A stretch of DNA of 61,064 nucleotides from Streptomyces sp. SM11 (lineage in GTDB: Bacteria > Actinomycetota > Actinomycetes > Streptomycetales > Streptomycetaceae): the NCBI RefSeq assembly GCF_002910905.1, contig NZ_NEUE01000177.1:1-61064 (forward strand), given 5' to 3'. Below, in pieces: positions 29,142 to 39,671 of the stretch; position 1 is the stretch's first letter, and each line of letters begins with the position of its first letter. The position numbers were made by a program, and so were the translations under genes. Below the pieces are notes generated by a model, which was not told the DNA's origin, ran no database searches, and saw only the letters and a list, made by a program, of their open reading frames with translations.

Positions 29142-29327
29142 ATGGCTGACGCGACGAAGAAGAACCCGGTCATCAAGCCGCAGGACATGCACGCCACCGG
29201 CGGCGAGACGATCACCACCCAGGACATGCACGCCACCGGCAGCCCGCTCAAGCCGCAGGACATGCACGCCACCGGCGGCGAGACGACGACCGGTGACATG
29301 CACGCCACGAGCGAGCCCGCCAAGTAG
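29142..29327 (+). CDS. afsS: AfsS (AfsR2)-like small sigma-factor-like activator with MHAT repeats
   Basis: This 61-residue product is built almost entirely of the repeat (P/T)QDMHATG, with four copies of DMHAT at intervals of 12 to 14 residues. AfsS proteins are about 63 residues with T-x-D-x-HAT repeats and lie directly downstream of afsR. They stimulate antibiotic production in a dose-dependent way; the mechanism is still unclear. The ATG has GGGAG upstream (CCAACGGGAGAACGAATC). A strong terminator follows, so it is its own transcription unit. Confidence 0.88.
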   Translation: MADATKKNPVIKPQDMHATGGETITTQDMHATGSPLKPQDMHATGGETTTGDMHATSEPAK

Positions 29328-29406
29328 ACCTTCCCGACGGGGATACGGGGGAGCGGCCGCGGCGACGCCGAGGGGGAGCCGCCGCGGTCGCGGTACGGGG
29401 GAATGT

Positions 29407-29446
29407 GTGAGGGGCCCGAGACGGGGGAAACGCTCGGGCCCCTCAC
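29407..29446. terminator. bidirectional terminator after afsS
   Basis: GTGAGGGGCCCGAG (29407-29420) and its exact complement at 29433-29446 form a 14-bp stem with a 12-base loop, between afsS and the convergent PIN toxin gene. Confidence 0.88.
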
Positions 29447-29465
29447 GCATGTCCGGGACCGACGC

Positions 29466-29861
29466 CTACAGGCCCCGCAGCTGCACCCTCGGCCGGCACA
29501 GCTTCCCCAGGTCGTCCAGGTCGGACGTGAACAGCGCCGTCCGGCCGGTCTGCCGGTGCGCGACGGCGGCGAGCGCGGCGTCGATGGCGTACTTGTGGCC
29601 GTGCAGTCCGGCCTCGCGCAGAAGGCGGATCGCCTCGTCGGCGATGTCCTTGGTGACGGGTTCGACGACCACCCGTGCCATCGCCCAGTTCCACGCCGGC
29701 ATGCGGATCTTGCCGTGATACGCCTCGATGAGCGTCATGGAACTGGTCACCACCCGGATGCCCGACTGATGGGCTTTCGTCAGGATGCCTGTGAACGTGC
29801 GATCCCGCAGCGCGATCCTGGACAACGCCTCACTGTCCAGGACGAAGCAGATGTCTTTCAT
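29466..29861 (-). CDS. PIN-domain ribonuclease toxin (VapC type)
   Basis: This 131-residue PIN-domain protein has the acidic catalytic set visible as FVLDSEALS, TLIEAYHG, YAIDAALA and FTSDLDDL. It is the toxin of a two-gene module: its ATG overlaps the antitoxin stop (TGATG). PIN toxins cleave RNA, commonly tRNA or rRNA; the target here is unknown. Confidence 0.87.
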   Translation of the reverse strand: MKDICFVLDSEALSRIALRDRTFTGILTKAHQSGIRVVTSSMTLIEAYHGKIRMPAWNWAMARVVVEPVTKDIADEAIRLLREAGLHGHKYAIDAALAAVAHRQTGRTALFTSDLDDLGKLCRPRVQLRGL

Positions 29862-30139
29862 CAGGCGGCAGCCGGCTGATCGCCAAGGCCGTCGGCTTCC
29901 CGCTCCTCGAACCACCGCTCGATGTCGCGCAGCTCCGCGGCGGCCGCGGCCTGCTCCTCCTCGGTGAGCGGGCCGTCCTTCTCCTGCATCCAGGTGACCA
30001 GCTCCCCCAGCCGGTCATGCTCACGCTGCCGCTCTATGGCCCGCGTGACATACGCGCTGAACGCGCCGGGGCCCACCTCGCTGCGGATCTCCTCCGCCAG
30101 CTCCTCCGGCAGGGTGACCGTGTACTTCTTGGTTGCCAT
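29861..30139 (-). CDS. ribbon-helix-helix-like antitoxin of the PIN module
   Basis: This is a 92-residue protein. Its N-terminus KKYTVTLPEELAEEIRSEVG with AFSAYVTRAIERQ is the strand-helix-helix of RHH antitoxins. The acidic C-terminal half (DGPLTEEEQAAAAAELRDIERW) would wrap the toxin. The start is placed at ATG 30139 (MATKKY); an ATG at 30151 is an alternative with a slightly better purine stretch. Antitoxin and toxin are translationally coupled, and autoregulation is expected for the family. Confidence 0.82.
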   Translation of the reverse strand: MATKKYTVTLPEELAEEIRSEVGPGAFSAYVTRAIERQREHDRLGELVTWMQEKDGPLTEEEQAAAAAELRDIERWFEEREADGLGDQPAAA

Positions 30140-30227
30140 ACTCTCGACCATACCGCCGGGACGCCCCCGACAGCCTCCCCCGCTCACTCCATCCAGTGAA
30201 ATCGAATGAACGTTCCCCACCTGAGGC

Positions 30228-31784
30228 CTACCGCCCCCGCAGCTCCCCCTTCACCACCTTGCCGCTCGCGTTGCGCGGGAGCTCCGGGACGAACTCCACC
30301 GCCCTCGGTACCTTGAAGTTCGCCATCTCGCGGCGGGACCAGGCGATCAGGTCGTCCGCGGTGAGCGTGGCGCCCCGGCGGCGGACCGCGTAGGCCTTGC
30401 CGACCTCGCCGAGTCTCGGGTCCGGGACACCGATGACCGCGACGTCGGCCACGTCCGGGTGCAGACCGAGGAGCTGCTCTATCTCGGCCGGGTAGGCGTT
30501 GAAGCCGCCCACGATGAACATGTCCTTGATCCGGTCCGTGATCCGCAGGTTGCCCGCCGCGTCCAGGACGCCCACGTCCCCGGTGCGGAGCCAGCCGTCC
30601 CCGGTCATCGTGGCGGCCGTCGTGTCCGGGTCCTCGAAGTAGCCGGTCATCACGTGGAAGCCGCGGACCTGCACCTCGCCCGGAGCGCCCGGTTCCGCCA
30701 GGACGCGGATCTCGGTGCCGGGGATCGCCCGGCCGGACGTGGTGGCCACGACCTCCGGCGCGTCGCTCCTACGGCACATGGTGACGATGCCGCTCGCCTC
30801 GGAGAGGCCGTACGCCGTGAGGACCGTCGCGATGCGGAGTTCGCTACGCAGGCGCTCCACCAGTTGGAGCGGGACCACCGCCGCGCCGGTGACCACCAGG
30901 CGGAGGGCCGAGAGGTCGTGGGCGTCGCGTGCCGGGTGGTCCAGGAGCGACTGGTGGAGGGTGGGCGGTCCCGGCAGGACCGAGATCCGTTCCGCCGCGA
31001 TGTTCGCCAGCACCGTGTCCACGTTGAACACCGGCTGCGGCACCATCGCGGCCCCCCGCATCAGGCAGGCGATGATCCCCGCCTTGTAGCCGAAGGTGTG
31101 GAAGAAGGGGTTGACGATGAGGTAGCGGTCACCTTCACGCAGGCCCGCCAGCTCGCTCCAGATCGCGTACGCGCGCAGCGTCTGTTCATGGGTGATCACC
31201 GCACCCTTCGGGCGGCCCGTGGTGCCGGAGGTGTAGATGATGTCCGAGGGGTCCGAGGGGGCGATGGCCGCCGCCCGTTCCCGTACGGCGGAGGACGGGA
31301 CGCCCTCCCCCGCCGCCAGGAAGTCCGGCCAGCTCGTGTAGTCCTCCGGGGCCGTGTCCGCCAGCACCACCACCCTCTCCAGGTCCGGCAGCTTCACCTC
31401 CGCCCGCCGCAGCGACGCCACGTACGAGGTGCCCAGGAACGTACCGGTGACGAACAGCAGCCTGGCCCGGCTGCGCCGCAGGATGTACGCCGCCTCCGTG
31501 CCCTTGAAGCGGGTGTTCAGCGGGACCAGCACCGCGCCGGCCGTCACCGCCCCGAGCGCGGAGACGATCCAGTCCAGGGTGTTCGGTGCCCAGATCGCGA
31601 CCCGGTCCCCCGGTTCCACTCCGGAGGCGATGCAGGCGGCCGCCGCGCGTTCCACCCGGTCGCCGAGCTCGGCGTACGAGAGCCGGGTCCGGCCGTCCAC
31701 CACCGCCTCGGCGGAGCCGTGGCGCCGCGCCGCCGACCGCACCAGCTCCGGGATGCTGCACCATTCCTCGTCGCCCCGCATCAC
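30228..31784 (-). CDS. FadD3-like acyl-CoA ligase (ANL superfamily)
   Basis: This 518-residue ATP-dependent ligase forms acyl-CoA from a carboxylic acid. The adenylate motif YTSGTTGRPKGA (about 190), VLTAYGLSEASG, the hinge motif GDGWLRTGDVG and ITDRIKDMFIVGGFNAYPAEIE, and the catalytic Lys in RNASGKVVKGEL are all present. The sequence strongly recalls mycobacterial FadD3, which activates the bicyclic steroid remnant HIP, for example in LPGPPTLHQSLLDHPARD. The start is GTG 31784, or ATG 31781 next to it, behind GGGAGGGGG. A CTGAC-N5-GTCAG palindrome lies in the divergent promoter shared with the aldolase-like operon. Confidence 0.9.
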   Translation of the reverse strand: MMRGDEEWCSIPELVRSAARRHGSAEAVVDGRTRLSYAELGDRVERAAAACIASGVEPGDRVAIWAPNTLDWIVSALGAVTAGAVLVPLNTRFKGTEAAYILRRSRARLLFVTGTFLGTSYVASLRRAEVKLPDLERVVVLADTAPEDYTSWPDFLAAGEGVPSSAVRERAAAIAPSDPSDIIYTSGTTGRPKGAVITHEQTLRAYAIWSELAGLREGDRYLIVNPFFHTFGYKAGIIACLMRGAAMVPQPVFNVDTVLANIAAERISVLPGPPTLHQSLLDHPARDAHDLSALRLVVTGAAVVPLQLVERLRSELRIATVLTAYGLSEASGIVTMCRRSDAPEVVATTSGRAIPGTEIRVLAEPGAPGEVQVRGFHVMTGYFEDPDTTAATMTGDGWLRTGDVGVLDAAGNLRITDRIKDMFIVGGFNAYPAEIEQLLGLHPDVADVAVIGVPDPRLGEVGKAYAVRRRGATLTADDLIAWSRREMANFKVPRAVEFVPELPRNASGKVVKGELRGR

Positions 31785-31809
31785 GCGCCCCCTCCCGTCG
31801 CCACACTAG

Positions 31810-31824
31810 CTGACTATCCGTCAG
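31810..31824. promoter_or_regulatory. palindromic operator, site B (ligase / Ltp divergent promoter)
   Basis: CTGACTATCCGTCAG, a 15-bp palindrome with 5-bp perfect arms, lies in the 95-base gap between the acyl-CoA ligase (minus) and the Ltp operon (plus). One bound site could control both. Confidence 0.78.
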
Positions 31825-31879
31825 ATTAGCGGTAGCCTCTGCCGCTGTCAGCAGGCGCGACGGTGCGGGAGGTCAGCGG

Positions 31880-33028
31880 ATGGCAACGCTCAAGGACGCG
31901 ACGGCGATAGCCGGGATCGGGCAGACGGCGTTCGCGAAACGGCTCCCGGAGTCCGAGAGGGCTCTCGCCTGCCGGGCGATCCTGGCCGCCCTCGACGACG
32001 CCGGGATCGCACCGTCGGAAGTAGACGGCTTCGCCTCGTACACCATGGAGGAGACCGACGAGGTCGAGGTCGCCAAGGCGATCGGAGCCGGAGACGTCAC
32101 GTTCTTCAGCAAGGTCGGGTACGGGGGCGGGGGTTCCTGCGCCACCCTGGCCCATCTCGCCGCCGCCGTCGCCACCGGGCAGGCGAGCGTCGGCGTCGCC
32201 TGGCGGTCCCGCAAACGCGGCTCCGGGCCCCGGCCGTGGAAGAACACCGCCGTTCAGCTCCCCACCCCCGCCCAGTGGACCCGGCCCTACGGCCTGCTGC
32301 GGCCCGCCGACGAGATCGGCATGCTGGCCCGGCGCTACATGCACGAGTACGGGGCCACCCGCGACCATCTCTTCAACGTCGCGCTCGCCTGCCGCAACCG
32401 GGCCAACCAGAACCCGGCCGCGATCATGTACGAGCGCCCGCTGACCCGCGAGATGTACATGAACTCCCGCTGGATCAGCGAACCGCTCTGCCTCTTCGAC
32501 AACTGCCTGGAGACCGACGGGGCGTTGGCCTGCGTCATCGTCTCCGCCGAACGCGCCCGCGACTGCCCGCAGAAGCCCGTCTACCTTCACTCCGTCGCCC
32601 AGGGGCTGCCCGCCCAGCACCACGGGATGGTCAACTACTGGAACGACGACCCGCTCACCGGACCCGCCTGGACGGCCGCCCGACACCTGTGGAACCAGGC
32701 CGACTTCGGACCGGACGATGTCGATGTGGCCCAGATCTACGACGCGTTCACCCCGCTCGTCCCGCTCTCCCTGGAGGGGTACGGCTTCTGCGGGCGCGGC
32801 GAGGGCGGCGCGTTCACGGAGGGCGGGGCGCTGGAGAGCGGGGGGCGGCTGCCGGTCAACACCGGCGGGGGCGGGCTGAGCGAGGCGTACGTCCACGGCT
32901 TCAACCTCATCACCGAGGGCGTGAAGCAACTGCGCGGCACCTCCACCGCCCAGGTGCCCAATGCCGCCACCTGCCTGGTCACCGCCGGTGAGGGCGTACC
33001 GACGTCCGCTGTGCTGCTGAGGAGCTGA
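31880..33028 (+). CDS. Ltp2-like thiolase-fold protein (probable acyl-CoA retro-aldolase)
   Basis: This is a 382-residue thiolase-superfamily 'lipid-transfer' protein. It keeps QIYDAFTPLVPLSLEGYGFCGRGEGG and LPVNTGGGGLSEAYVHG. The second motif lacks the CHPG histidine of true thiolases and has Tyr-Val-His instead. This is the pattern expected of Ltp2-type aldolases, which cleave beta-hydroxyacyl-CoA side chains in complex with a DUF35 partner. That partner is the next gene, four bases downstream. ATG 31880 is preceded by GGGAGG (GTGCGGGAGGTCAGCGG). It probably forms an operon with the DUF35 and crotonase genes. Confidence 0.87.
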   Translation: MATLKDATAIAGIGQTAFAKRLPESERALACRAILAALDDAGIAPSEVDGFASYTMEETDEVEVAKAIGAGDVTFFSKVGYGGGGSCATLAHLAAAVATGQASVGVAWRSRKRGSGPRPWKNTAVQLPTPAQWTRPYGLLRPADEIGMLARRYMHEYGATRDHLFNVALACRNRANQNPAAIMYERPLTREMYMNSRWISEPLCLFDNCLETDGALACVIVSAERARDCPQKPVYLHSVAQGLPAQHHGMVNYWNDDPLTGPAWTAARHLWNQADFGPDDVDVAQIYDAFTPLVPLSLEGYGFCGRGEGGAFTEGGALESGGRLPVNTGGGGLSEAYVHGFNLITEGVKQLRGTSTAQVPNAATCLVTAGEGVPTSAVLLRS

Positions 33029-33032
33029 GGAG

Positions 33033-33494
33033 ATGGACGTGAACGATTCCCTGTTGCTTCCCGTCGCCGACGAGGACGGCGCGCCCTTCTGGGAGTACGC
33101 CGCGCGCGGCGAACTGCGCGTGCAGGCCTGCGCCGCCCCCGCCTGCGGCGAGCTGCGCTTCCCGCCCCGGCCGTGCTGCCCGCACTGCGGGTCGTTCGGG
33201 AGCGAGTGGCGGGAGATGAGCGGGCGCGGCCGGCTCTGGTCGTACGTGGTCCCGCACCCGCCGCTGCTCCCCGCCTACGCCGAACAGGCCCCGTACAACG
33301 CGGTGCTGGTCGAGCTGGCGGAGGCCCCGCACATCCGGCTGGCCGGGAACGTCGTCGCCTCCTCCGACGCGCCGCTGAACTCGGTGGACCCGGCGCGGCT
33401 GCGGATCGGGGCTCCGGTGCGGGCGGTCTTCTGCCCGGTCGAACCCGGTGGCGCACCCGGCCTCACGCTCGTGCGCTGGCTCCTGGAGCGGTGA
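33033..33494 (+). CDS. DUF35 OB-fold protein with zinc ribbon (Ltp partner)
   Basis: This 153-residue protein has an N-terminal rubredoxin-like zinc ribbon (CAAPACGELRFPPRPCCPHCG, with surplus Cys) and an OB-fold (about 60-150) of the type that binds acyl-CoA. DUF35 proteins form complexes with Ltp/thiolase-like aldolases or with MaoC hydratases. It starts four bases after the Ltp gene with AGGAG upstream, and the next gene begins three bases after its stop, so all three are probably co-translated. Confidence 0.88.
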   Translation: MDVNDSLLLPVADEDGAPFWEYAARGELRVQACAAPACGELRFPPRPCCPHCGSFGSEWREMSGRGRLWSYVVPHPPLLPAYAEQAPYNAVLVELAEAPHIRLAGNVVASSDAPLNSVDPARLRIGAPVRAVFCPVEPGGAPGLTLVRWLLER

Positions 33495-33497
33495 GCG

Positions 33498-34274
33498 ATG
33501 GCCCTGCGCACCGAACGGGACACCGAGACCGGGGTCGCGCTCGTCACCCTGGACCGGCCGGCGAAACTGAACGCGATCGATCTGGAGACGGCCGGGGAAC
33601 TCGCCGCACTGTGGCAGGAGTTGCGGTACGACGAGACGGTTCGGGCGGTCGTCCTCACCGGGGCCGGGACGCGTGCCTTCTGTACGGGGATCGACCGGGG
33701 CGTCACCCTCCCGCAGCCCCCGTCCCCGTACGCCCTCGACGACCCCCTCCTGCGGATCGGGCCCAAGGCGAACGACCTGTGGAAGCCGGTGGTCGCGGCG
33801 GTGGAGGGGATGGCCTGCGGCGGGGCGTTCTATCTGCTGGGCGAGGCGGAGTTCGTCGTCGCGTCCCGGGAGGCGACGTTCTTCGACCCGCACACGACGT
33901 ACGGGATGGTCTCGGCGTACGAGGCGATCGCGATGGCTCAGCGCATGCCGTTCGGGGAGGTCGCCCGGATGTCCCTGATGGGCACGGCGGAGCGGGTGAG
34001 CGCCGGGCGGGCGTACGCGGTCGGGCTGGTCAGCGAGGTGACGGAGCCGGGCGGCGCGGTGGCGGCTGCGCTGCGGTCGGCGGCGGTGATCGCGGGATAC
34101 CCGACGGAGGCGGTGCAGGGCACGGTCCGGGCGGTGTGGTCCGCGAAGGAGGCCGCCAGGACCCAGGCGATGGCCCAGGCCCCGGCGCTGATCGCCCTGG
34201 GCAACCTGGCCCCGGAACGGCAGGCGGAGCTGTTCGCGGCGCGGGGCGGGGGCGGCCGGCCCCGGGTGCGGTGA
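33498..34274 (+). CDS. enoyl-CoA hydratase/isomerase-family protein (crotonase fold)
   Basis: This is a 258-residue crotonase. The N-terminal LVTLDRPAKLNAIDLETAGEL, oxyanion-hole motif VEGMACGGAFYLLGEAEFVVAS and FFDPHTTYGMVSAYE are visible. The second catalytic region (usually F-x-x-P-E) reads FFDPHTTYG, lacking the usual Glu. The reaction may therefore be an isomerisation, hydrolysis or C-C cleavage rather than simple hydration. It is the third gene of the Ltp-DUF35 operon under palindrome site B. Confidence 0.85.
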   Translation: MALRTERDTETGVALVTLDRPAKLNAIDLETAGELAALWQELRYDETVRAVVLTGAGTRAFCTGIDRGVTLPQPPSPYALDDPLLRIGPKANDLWKPVVAAVEGMACGGAFYLLGEAEFVVASREATFFDPHTTYGMVSAYEAIAMAQRMPFGEVARMSLMGTAERVSAGRAYAVGLVSEVTEPGGAVAAALRSAAVIAGYPTEAVQGTVRAVWSAKEAARTQAMAQAPALIALGNLAPERQAELFAARGGGGRPRVR

Positions 34275-34311
34275 GCGCCCCGCGGCTCTCCGGGGTGCGG
34301 TGGTGCGCCGG

Positions 34312-34836
34312 TCAGACCGCCTCGGCGGTCACTTCGCAGCGCTTGACCCGGGACACCTTGCCGGGGCTCTCCATCCGCAGGGTGAGGGTGCGGGCCTCGC
34401 CGCCGTCGAGGTTCACGGTGGTCTCGGCGGTGTCCACGGTGTTGCCCAGGCCGTCGACGAACCGGACGTCGATCTCGTACGCCTGCGTGCCCGGCTCCTG
34501 CGCCCGCAGCTCCACCAGCGACGAGGTGACCGCCTTGCGCTTGCCCTTGCGCGGCACGGCGCAGCGGATCACCCGGACGGCGGGGGCGTCGGACGCGGTG
34601 GGCGTCGGGATTCCGTAGGAGCCGGACGAGCCGGAGGACGAGGAGTCGCCGTAGTCGTCGTCGTAGTCGTGGTCGCGGTAGCCGTTGTTGCTCTTCTTCG
34701 AGCTGGAGCAGCCGCCGCCCGAGCTGCTGCTCTTGCCGCTCTTGCTCTTGCCGCCGCTGCTGGAGGTGGAGAATCCGGTGAGTGCGAGCACCACCACGAC
34801 CAGAACCGCCGCGAGCTTCGTCTGTCGCCGCATCAT
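34312..34836 (-). CDS. secreted hypothetical protein with Ser/Gly-rich spacer
   Basis: This is a 174-residue product (ATG 34836 or 34833) with a poly-G Shine-Dalgarno about eight bases upstream. A signal sequence (MMRRQTKLAAVLVVVVLALTGF) leads into a Ser/Gly/Lys stretch, an Asp/Tyr-rich stretch (DHDYDDDYGDSS) and a C-terminal beta-rich domain with two Cys (VIRCAVPR, VKRCEVTA). The hydrophobic core ends LTGFS where lipoproteins have LTGCS, so it is probably not lipidated. The domain looks like the C-terminal 'FxLYD'-type domains of secreted actinobacterial proteins, but I cannot assign a function. Confidence 0.8.
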   Translation of the reverse strand: MMRRQTKLAAVLVVVVLALTGFSTSSSGGKSKSGKSSSSGGGCSSSKKSNNGYRDHDYDDDYGDSSSSGSSGSYGIPTPTASDAPAVRVIRCAVPRKGKRKAVTSSLVELRAQEPGTQAYEIDVRFVDGLGNTVDTAETTVNLDGGEARTLTLRMESPGKVSRVKRCEVTAEAV

Positions 34837-35052
34837 GGATGCAGCCCCCCCTTGAGTTTCGTTGCCGGTACTTCGCGCGATGGCGTGCGGTGCGTTGTCC
34901 CCCTCAGCATGCCGTGCGCGACCTCCTGCCCAAGTCATGACCCTGTCACGGTCCCGTCATGGTCTGCGTGGCGGGGGTGATCGTCCCGGCGTAGCGTCGG
35001 CTGCGGGAGGGGATGCCCGCGTACGCACTGGACGACGCCCTGGAGGCCGCCG

Positions 35053-35775
35053 ATGATCCGCAACATCCTCGGCTCCCTCGTCGCCCTGGCGGGGGCGGCC
35101 TCCGCCGTGCTGAGCCCGTTCCGTGAGTGGTACGACGGGCGGGTCGGGCGCGACTACCGCGTACGGGACCTCTTCGAGGGGATCACCGTCACGGAGTCGG
35201 GGGTGCTGGTCTCGATCCTGCTGCCGTTCCTGGCCGCGGCGCTGCTGGTGGTCGTGGGCGTGGTGCTCCGCTCGCGGCTCGTGGTCGCCCTCGCGGGTCT
35301 GATGGTGCTGGGCTTCACGGTCCTGTGGATGGTCCGCCAGGGGCAGGCGGCGGGCTCGCTGGTGGTGGGCGGGGACGGAGCGGGGTTGCAGGTGGGGGTG
35401 GCGAACGCGCTGGCGGGCGGGCTGCTGATGCTGATCGGGGCGTTGCTGATGAGGGGCCGGCGGAGCCGGCGGGAGCGGAGGCCGGAACGGGTGCGGGAAC
35501 CGGTGGAGCCGTACGCCGCGCCGGCGGCGGATCAGGTGGACACATGGCCGCCGACGCAGGAGCCGGGGATGTCCGTGCAGACCTCGCCCTGGCCGGAGCC
35601 GGAGGCGGACCCGTACACGGGGCCCGATCCCCGGGACTCCCGTGACCCCCGGGACCCCCATGACCCCCATGACCCTCGCACGCGGCCCTGTCCGCAGGCG
35701 CCGCATCCGGAGGACGACCCCCGGGATCCGGTACATCCGCCGCACCCGCCTCCGCGTCCGCCTGCGCAGGGTTGA
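35053..35775 (+). CDS. membrane protein with Pro/Asp-rich cytoplasmic tail
   Basis: This is a 240-residue protein, ATG with GGAGG six bases upstream. It has four hydrophobic segments (about 4-22, 50-72, 76-94 and 110-133). A basic stretch (RGRRSRRERRPERVRE) and a low-complexity tail with DPRDPHDPHD repeats follow. The family is not recognised. It is common for actinobacterial envelope proteins to have this layout. It stands alone between divergent and convergent neighbours. Confidence 0.75.
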   Translation: MIRNILGSLVALAGAASAVLSPFREWYDGRVGRDYRVRDLFEGITVTESGVLVSILLPFLAAALLVVVGVVLRSRLVVALAGLMVLGFTVLWMVRQGQAAGSLVVGGDGAGLQVGVANALAGGLLMLIGALLMRGRRSRRERRPERVREPVEPYAAPAADQVDTWPPTQEPGMSVQTSPWPEPEADPYTGPDPRDSRDPRDPHDPHDPRTRPCPQAPHPEDDPRDPVHPPHPPPRPPAQG

Positions 35776-35797
35776 CGGTCACCCCGTCGAGAGTTCC

Positions 35798-35853
35798 GTC
35801 CTCAAGAAGCACCGGACGGGCTGGAGAACCAAGCCCGTCCGGCGTTCGAGGAC
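35798..35853. terminator. Streptomyces REP-like bidirectional terminator
   Basis: CCGGACGGGCT (35812-35822) pairs with AGCCCGTCCGG (35832-35842) around nine bases. Outer sequences GTCCTC and GAGGAC extend the pairing. This palindrome type is widespread in Streptomyces between convergent genes. Confidence 0.85.
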
Positions 35854-35868
35854 GAGAGGCAGAACCGC

Positions 35869-38304
<2,436 letters not shown>

Positions 38305-38523
38305 TTGCCTGCCACCTCCCCGTTGACGGACCTCGGCGACGAGGTCCGCGAATTACCGCCCGGTCGAATCCCACCCTGCGCAGCGCGCCCTGTGCAGGGT
38401 CTCACCACTGGGCATCACCTGGCGGTACGCACCCCGATTCTTCCTGGCCCGGGCCCCGGTTGCGAACCCGGGGGCGGATGTGGGTGTCTCATGTCACTTC
38501 GGGCGGTATCCCCCCACACCGGG

Positions 38524-39333
38524 TTACGGAAGCGGCTCGCCCGGCTGCAGTACAGCGAAGGCGGCCCCCTGGTCGTCGTGCAGGACGGCCATCCGGCCGG
38601 AGGGGATGTCGAAGGGCGGCTGGGCGACCCGGCCGCCGAGCTGTACGGCGAGTTCGGCGGCGGCGTCGCAGTCGGCGACGGCGAAGTAGACGAGGAAGTA
38701 GCTCGGCATCTCGGCCGGGAACGCGTCCGTGATGACGCTGCGGCCGCCGACGGCGGTGTGCGGGCCCGGTTCGGCGCCCTCGGGGGACCACGTCCGGAAG
38801 TCGACCAGCGCCTCGGTGTCGCCGGAGAGGTCGTGGCCCGCCTCGTCCAGGTCGGTGCCGTGGAAGCCGAAGACCTTCTCGTAGAAGGGGTCCACCCGGT
38901 CCGGCTGCCGGGTGTAGACCTCGGTCCAGCAGAAGGAGGCGGGGTCGTTCTGCTTCTCGAAACCGGCGCGCTCCTCCGGCTGCCAGAGCCCGAAGACCGC
39001 GCCCCCGGGGTCGGCCGCCTGCGCCACGACCCCGGCGCGGCCCGCCCGTACCGGGTCGGTGATGATCTGGCCGCCGTGCTCGCGGATCGCGGCGACGGTG
39101 GCCCGGATGTCGTCGGTGGCGAAGTAGACGCCCCAGGCCGTGGGCATCCGGCCGTCCTTCTTGGCTGCGAGCGCGGCGACCAGCCGGCCGTCGCTGAGCG
39201 CGTCCGCGAAGGGCATGCCGTCGCCCGCTCGGAAGGTCCAGCCGAAGAGCCCGCCGTAGAAGCGCTTGCCCGCTTCGAGGTCGGAGAGCTGCACGTCCGC
39301 CCAGCACGGCGCGGAGTGCGCGAATGCGGCCAT
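38524..39333 (-). CDS. VOC-family protein, two glyoxalase-like domains
   Basis: This 269-residue protein has two tandem vicinal-oxygen-chelate domains. The first starts CWADVQLSDLEAGKRFYGGLFGW, and the second starts SFCWTEVYTRQPDRVDPFYEKVFGF. Each ends in a DPxGAxFxLWQP-type strand (DPGGAVFGLWQPEE; DDQGAAFAVLQP). Members include dioxygenases, isomerases and drug-binding resistance proteins; the substrate cannot be told. ATG 39333 has AAGGA nine bases upstream. Confidence 0.87.
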   Translation of the reverse strand: MAAFAHSAPCWADVQLSDLEAGKRFYGGLFGWTFRAGDGMPFADALSDGRLVAALAAKKDGRMPTAWGVYFATDDIRATVAAIREHGGQIITDPVRAGRAGVVAQAADPGGAVFGLWQPEERAGFEKQNDPASFCWTEVYTRQPDRVDPFYEKVFGFHGTDLDEAGHDLSGDTEALVDFRTWSPEGAEPGPHTAVGGRSVITDAFPAEMPSYFLVYFAVADCDAAAELAVQLGGRVAQPPFDIPSGRMAVLHDDQGAAFAVLQPGEPLP

Positions 39334-39671
39334 GGGACCGGGTCCTTCCGTAGCAGTGACGCCCGTCACAGTCAACGTAACGTCACCTTCGGCCCCGCGC
39401 GCCCCGGACGCACCTGACCGGACGTACCTGAAGAGAACCTTTGACTGATCAATGAAGGGAGCGCCCACCATGTGGACGAAAGTTGTCCACCGAAGTTATC
39501 CACAGGCTGTTGATAACATTTACATCCGGCGACGCCCTCAGCTCCGGGCCCCTCGCGCACCGCGGCCGAAAAGCGCCGCTCCTCACCCTCGCGCACCCGG
39601 CCGGTCCTGCGGCGTTCCCCATTTGCAGTCGGCCAAATCGCGCTCCCATCACCCCTCGGTAAGCTGACGGC
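39334..39671. other. intergenic region containing a DnaA-box cluster
   Basis: This 338-base gap lies between the VOC gene (minus) and the tetR-type gene (plus). It holds four DnaA-box-like 9-mers at 39471-39516 next to a short AT-rich stretch, and a TAAGCT hexamer at 39660-39665. That hexamer is placed as a -10 for a leaderless tetR mRNA. No gene is seen. Confidence 0.65.
39471..39516. promoter_or_regulatory. cluster of four DnaA-box-like sequences
   Basis: In 46 bases: TCGTCCACA (minus, 39471-39479), TTGTCCACC (39483-39491), the perfect box TTATCCACA (39496-39504) and TTATCAACA (minus, 39508-39516). The Streptomyces DnaA box is TTGTCCACA-like. DnaA-box clusters outside oriC have been described in S. 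coelicolor and influence replication. There is no dnaA or dnaN here, so this is not oriC. Confidence 0.72.

Noticed and set aside
29142..29327. RiPP precursor peptide with core repeats
   Set aside because: The DMHAT repeats, the position after afsR and the PHO/AfsR box fit AfsS better, and no maturation enzyme is nearby.
39471..39516. Chromosomal origin oriC
   Set aside because: It has only four boxes, no dnaA or dnaN genes and no long box array; Streptomyces oriC has many more boxes.
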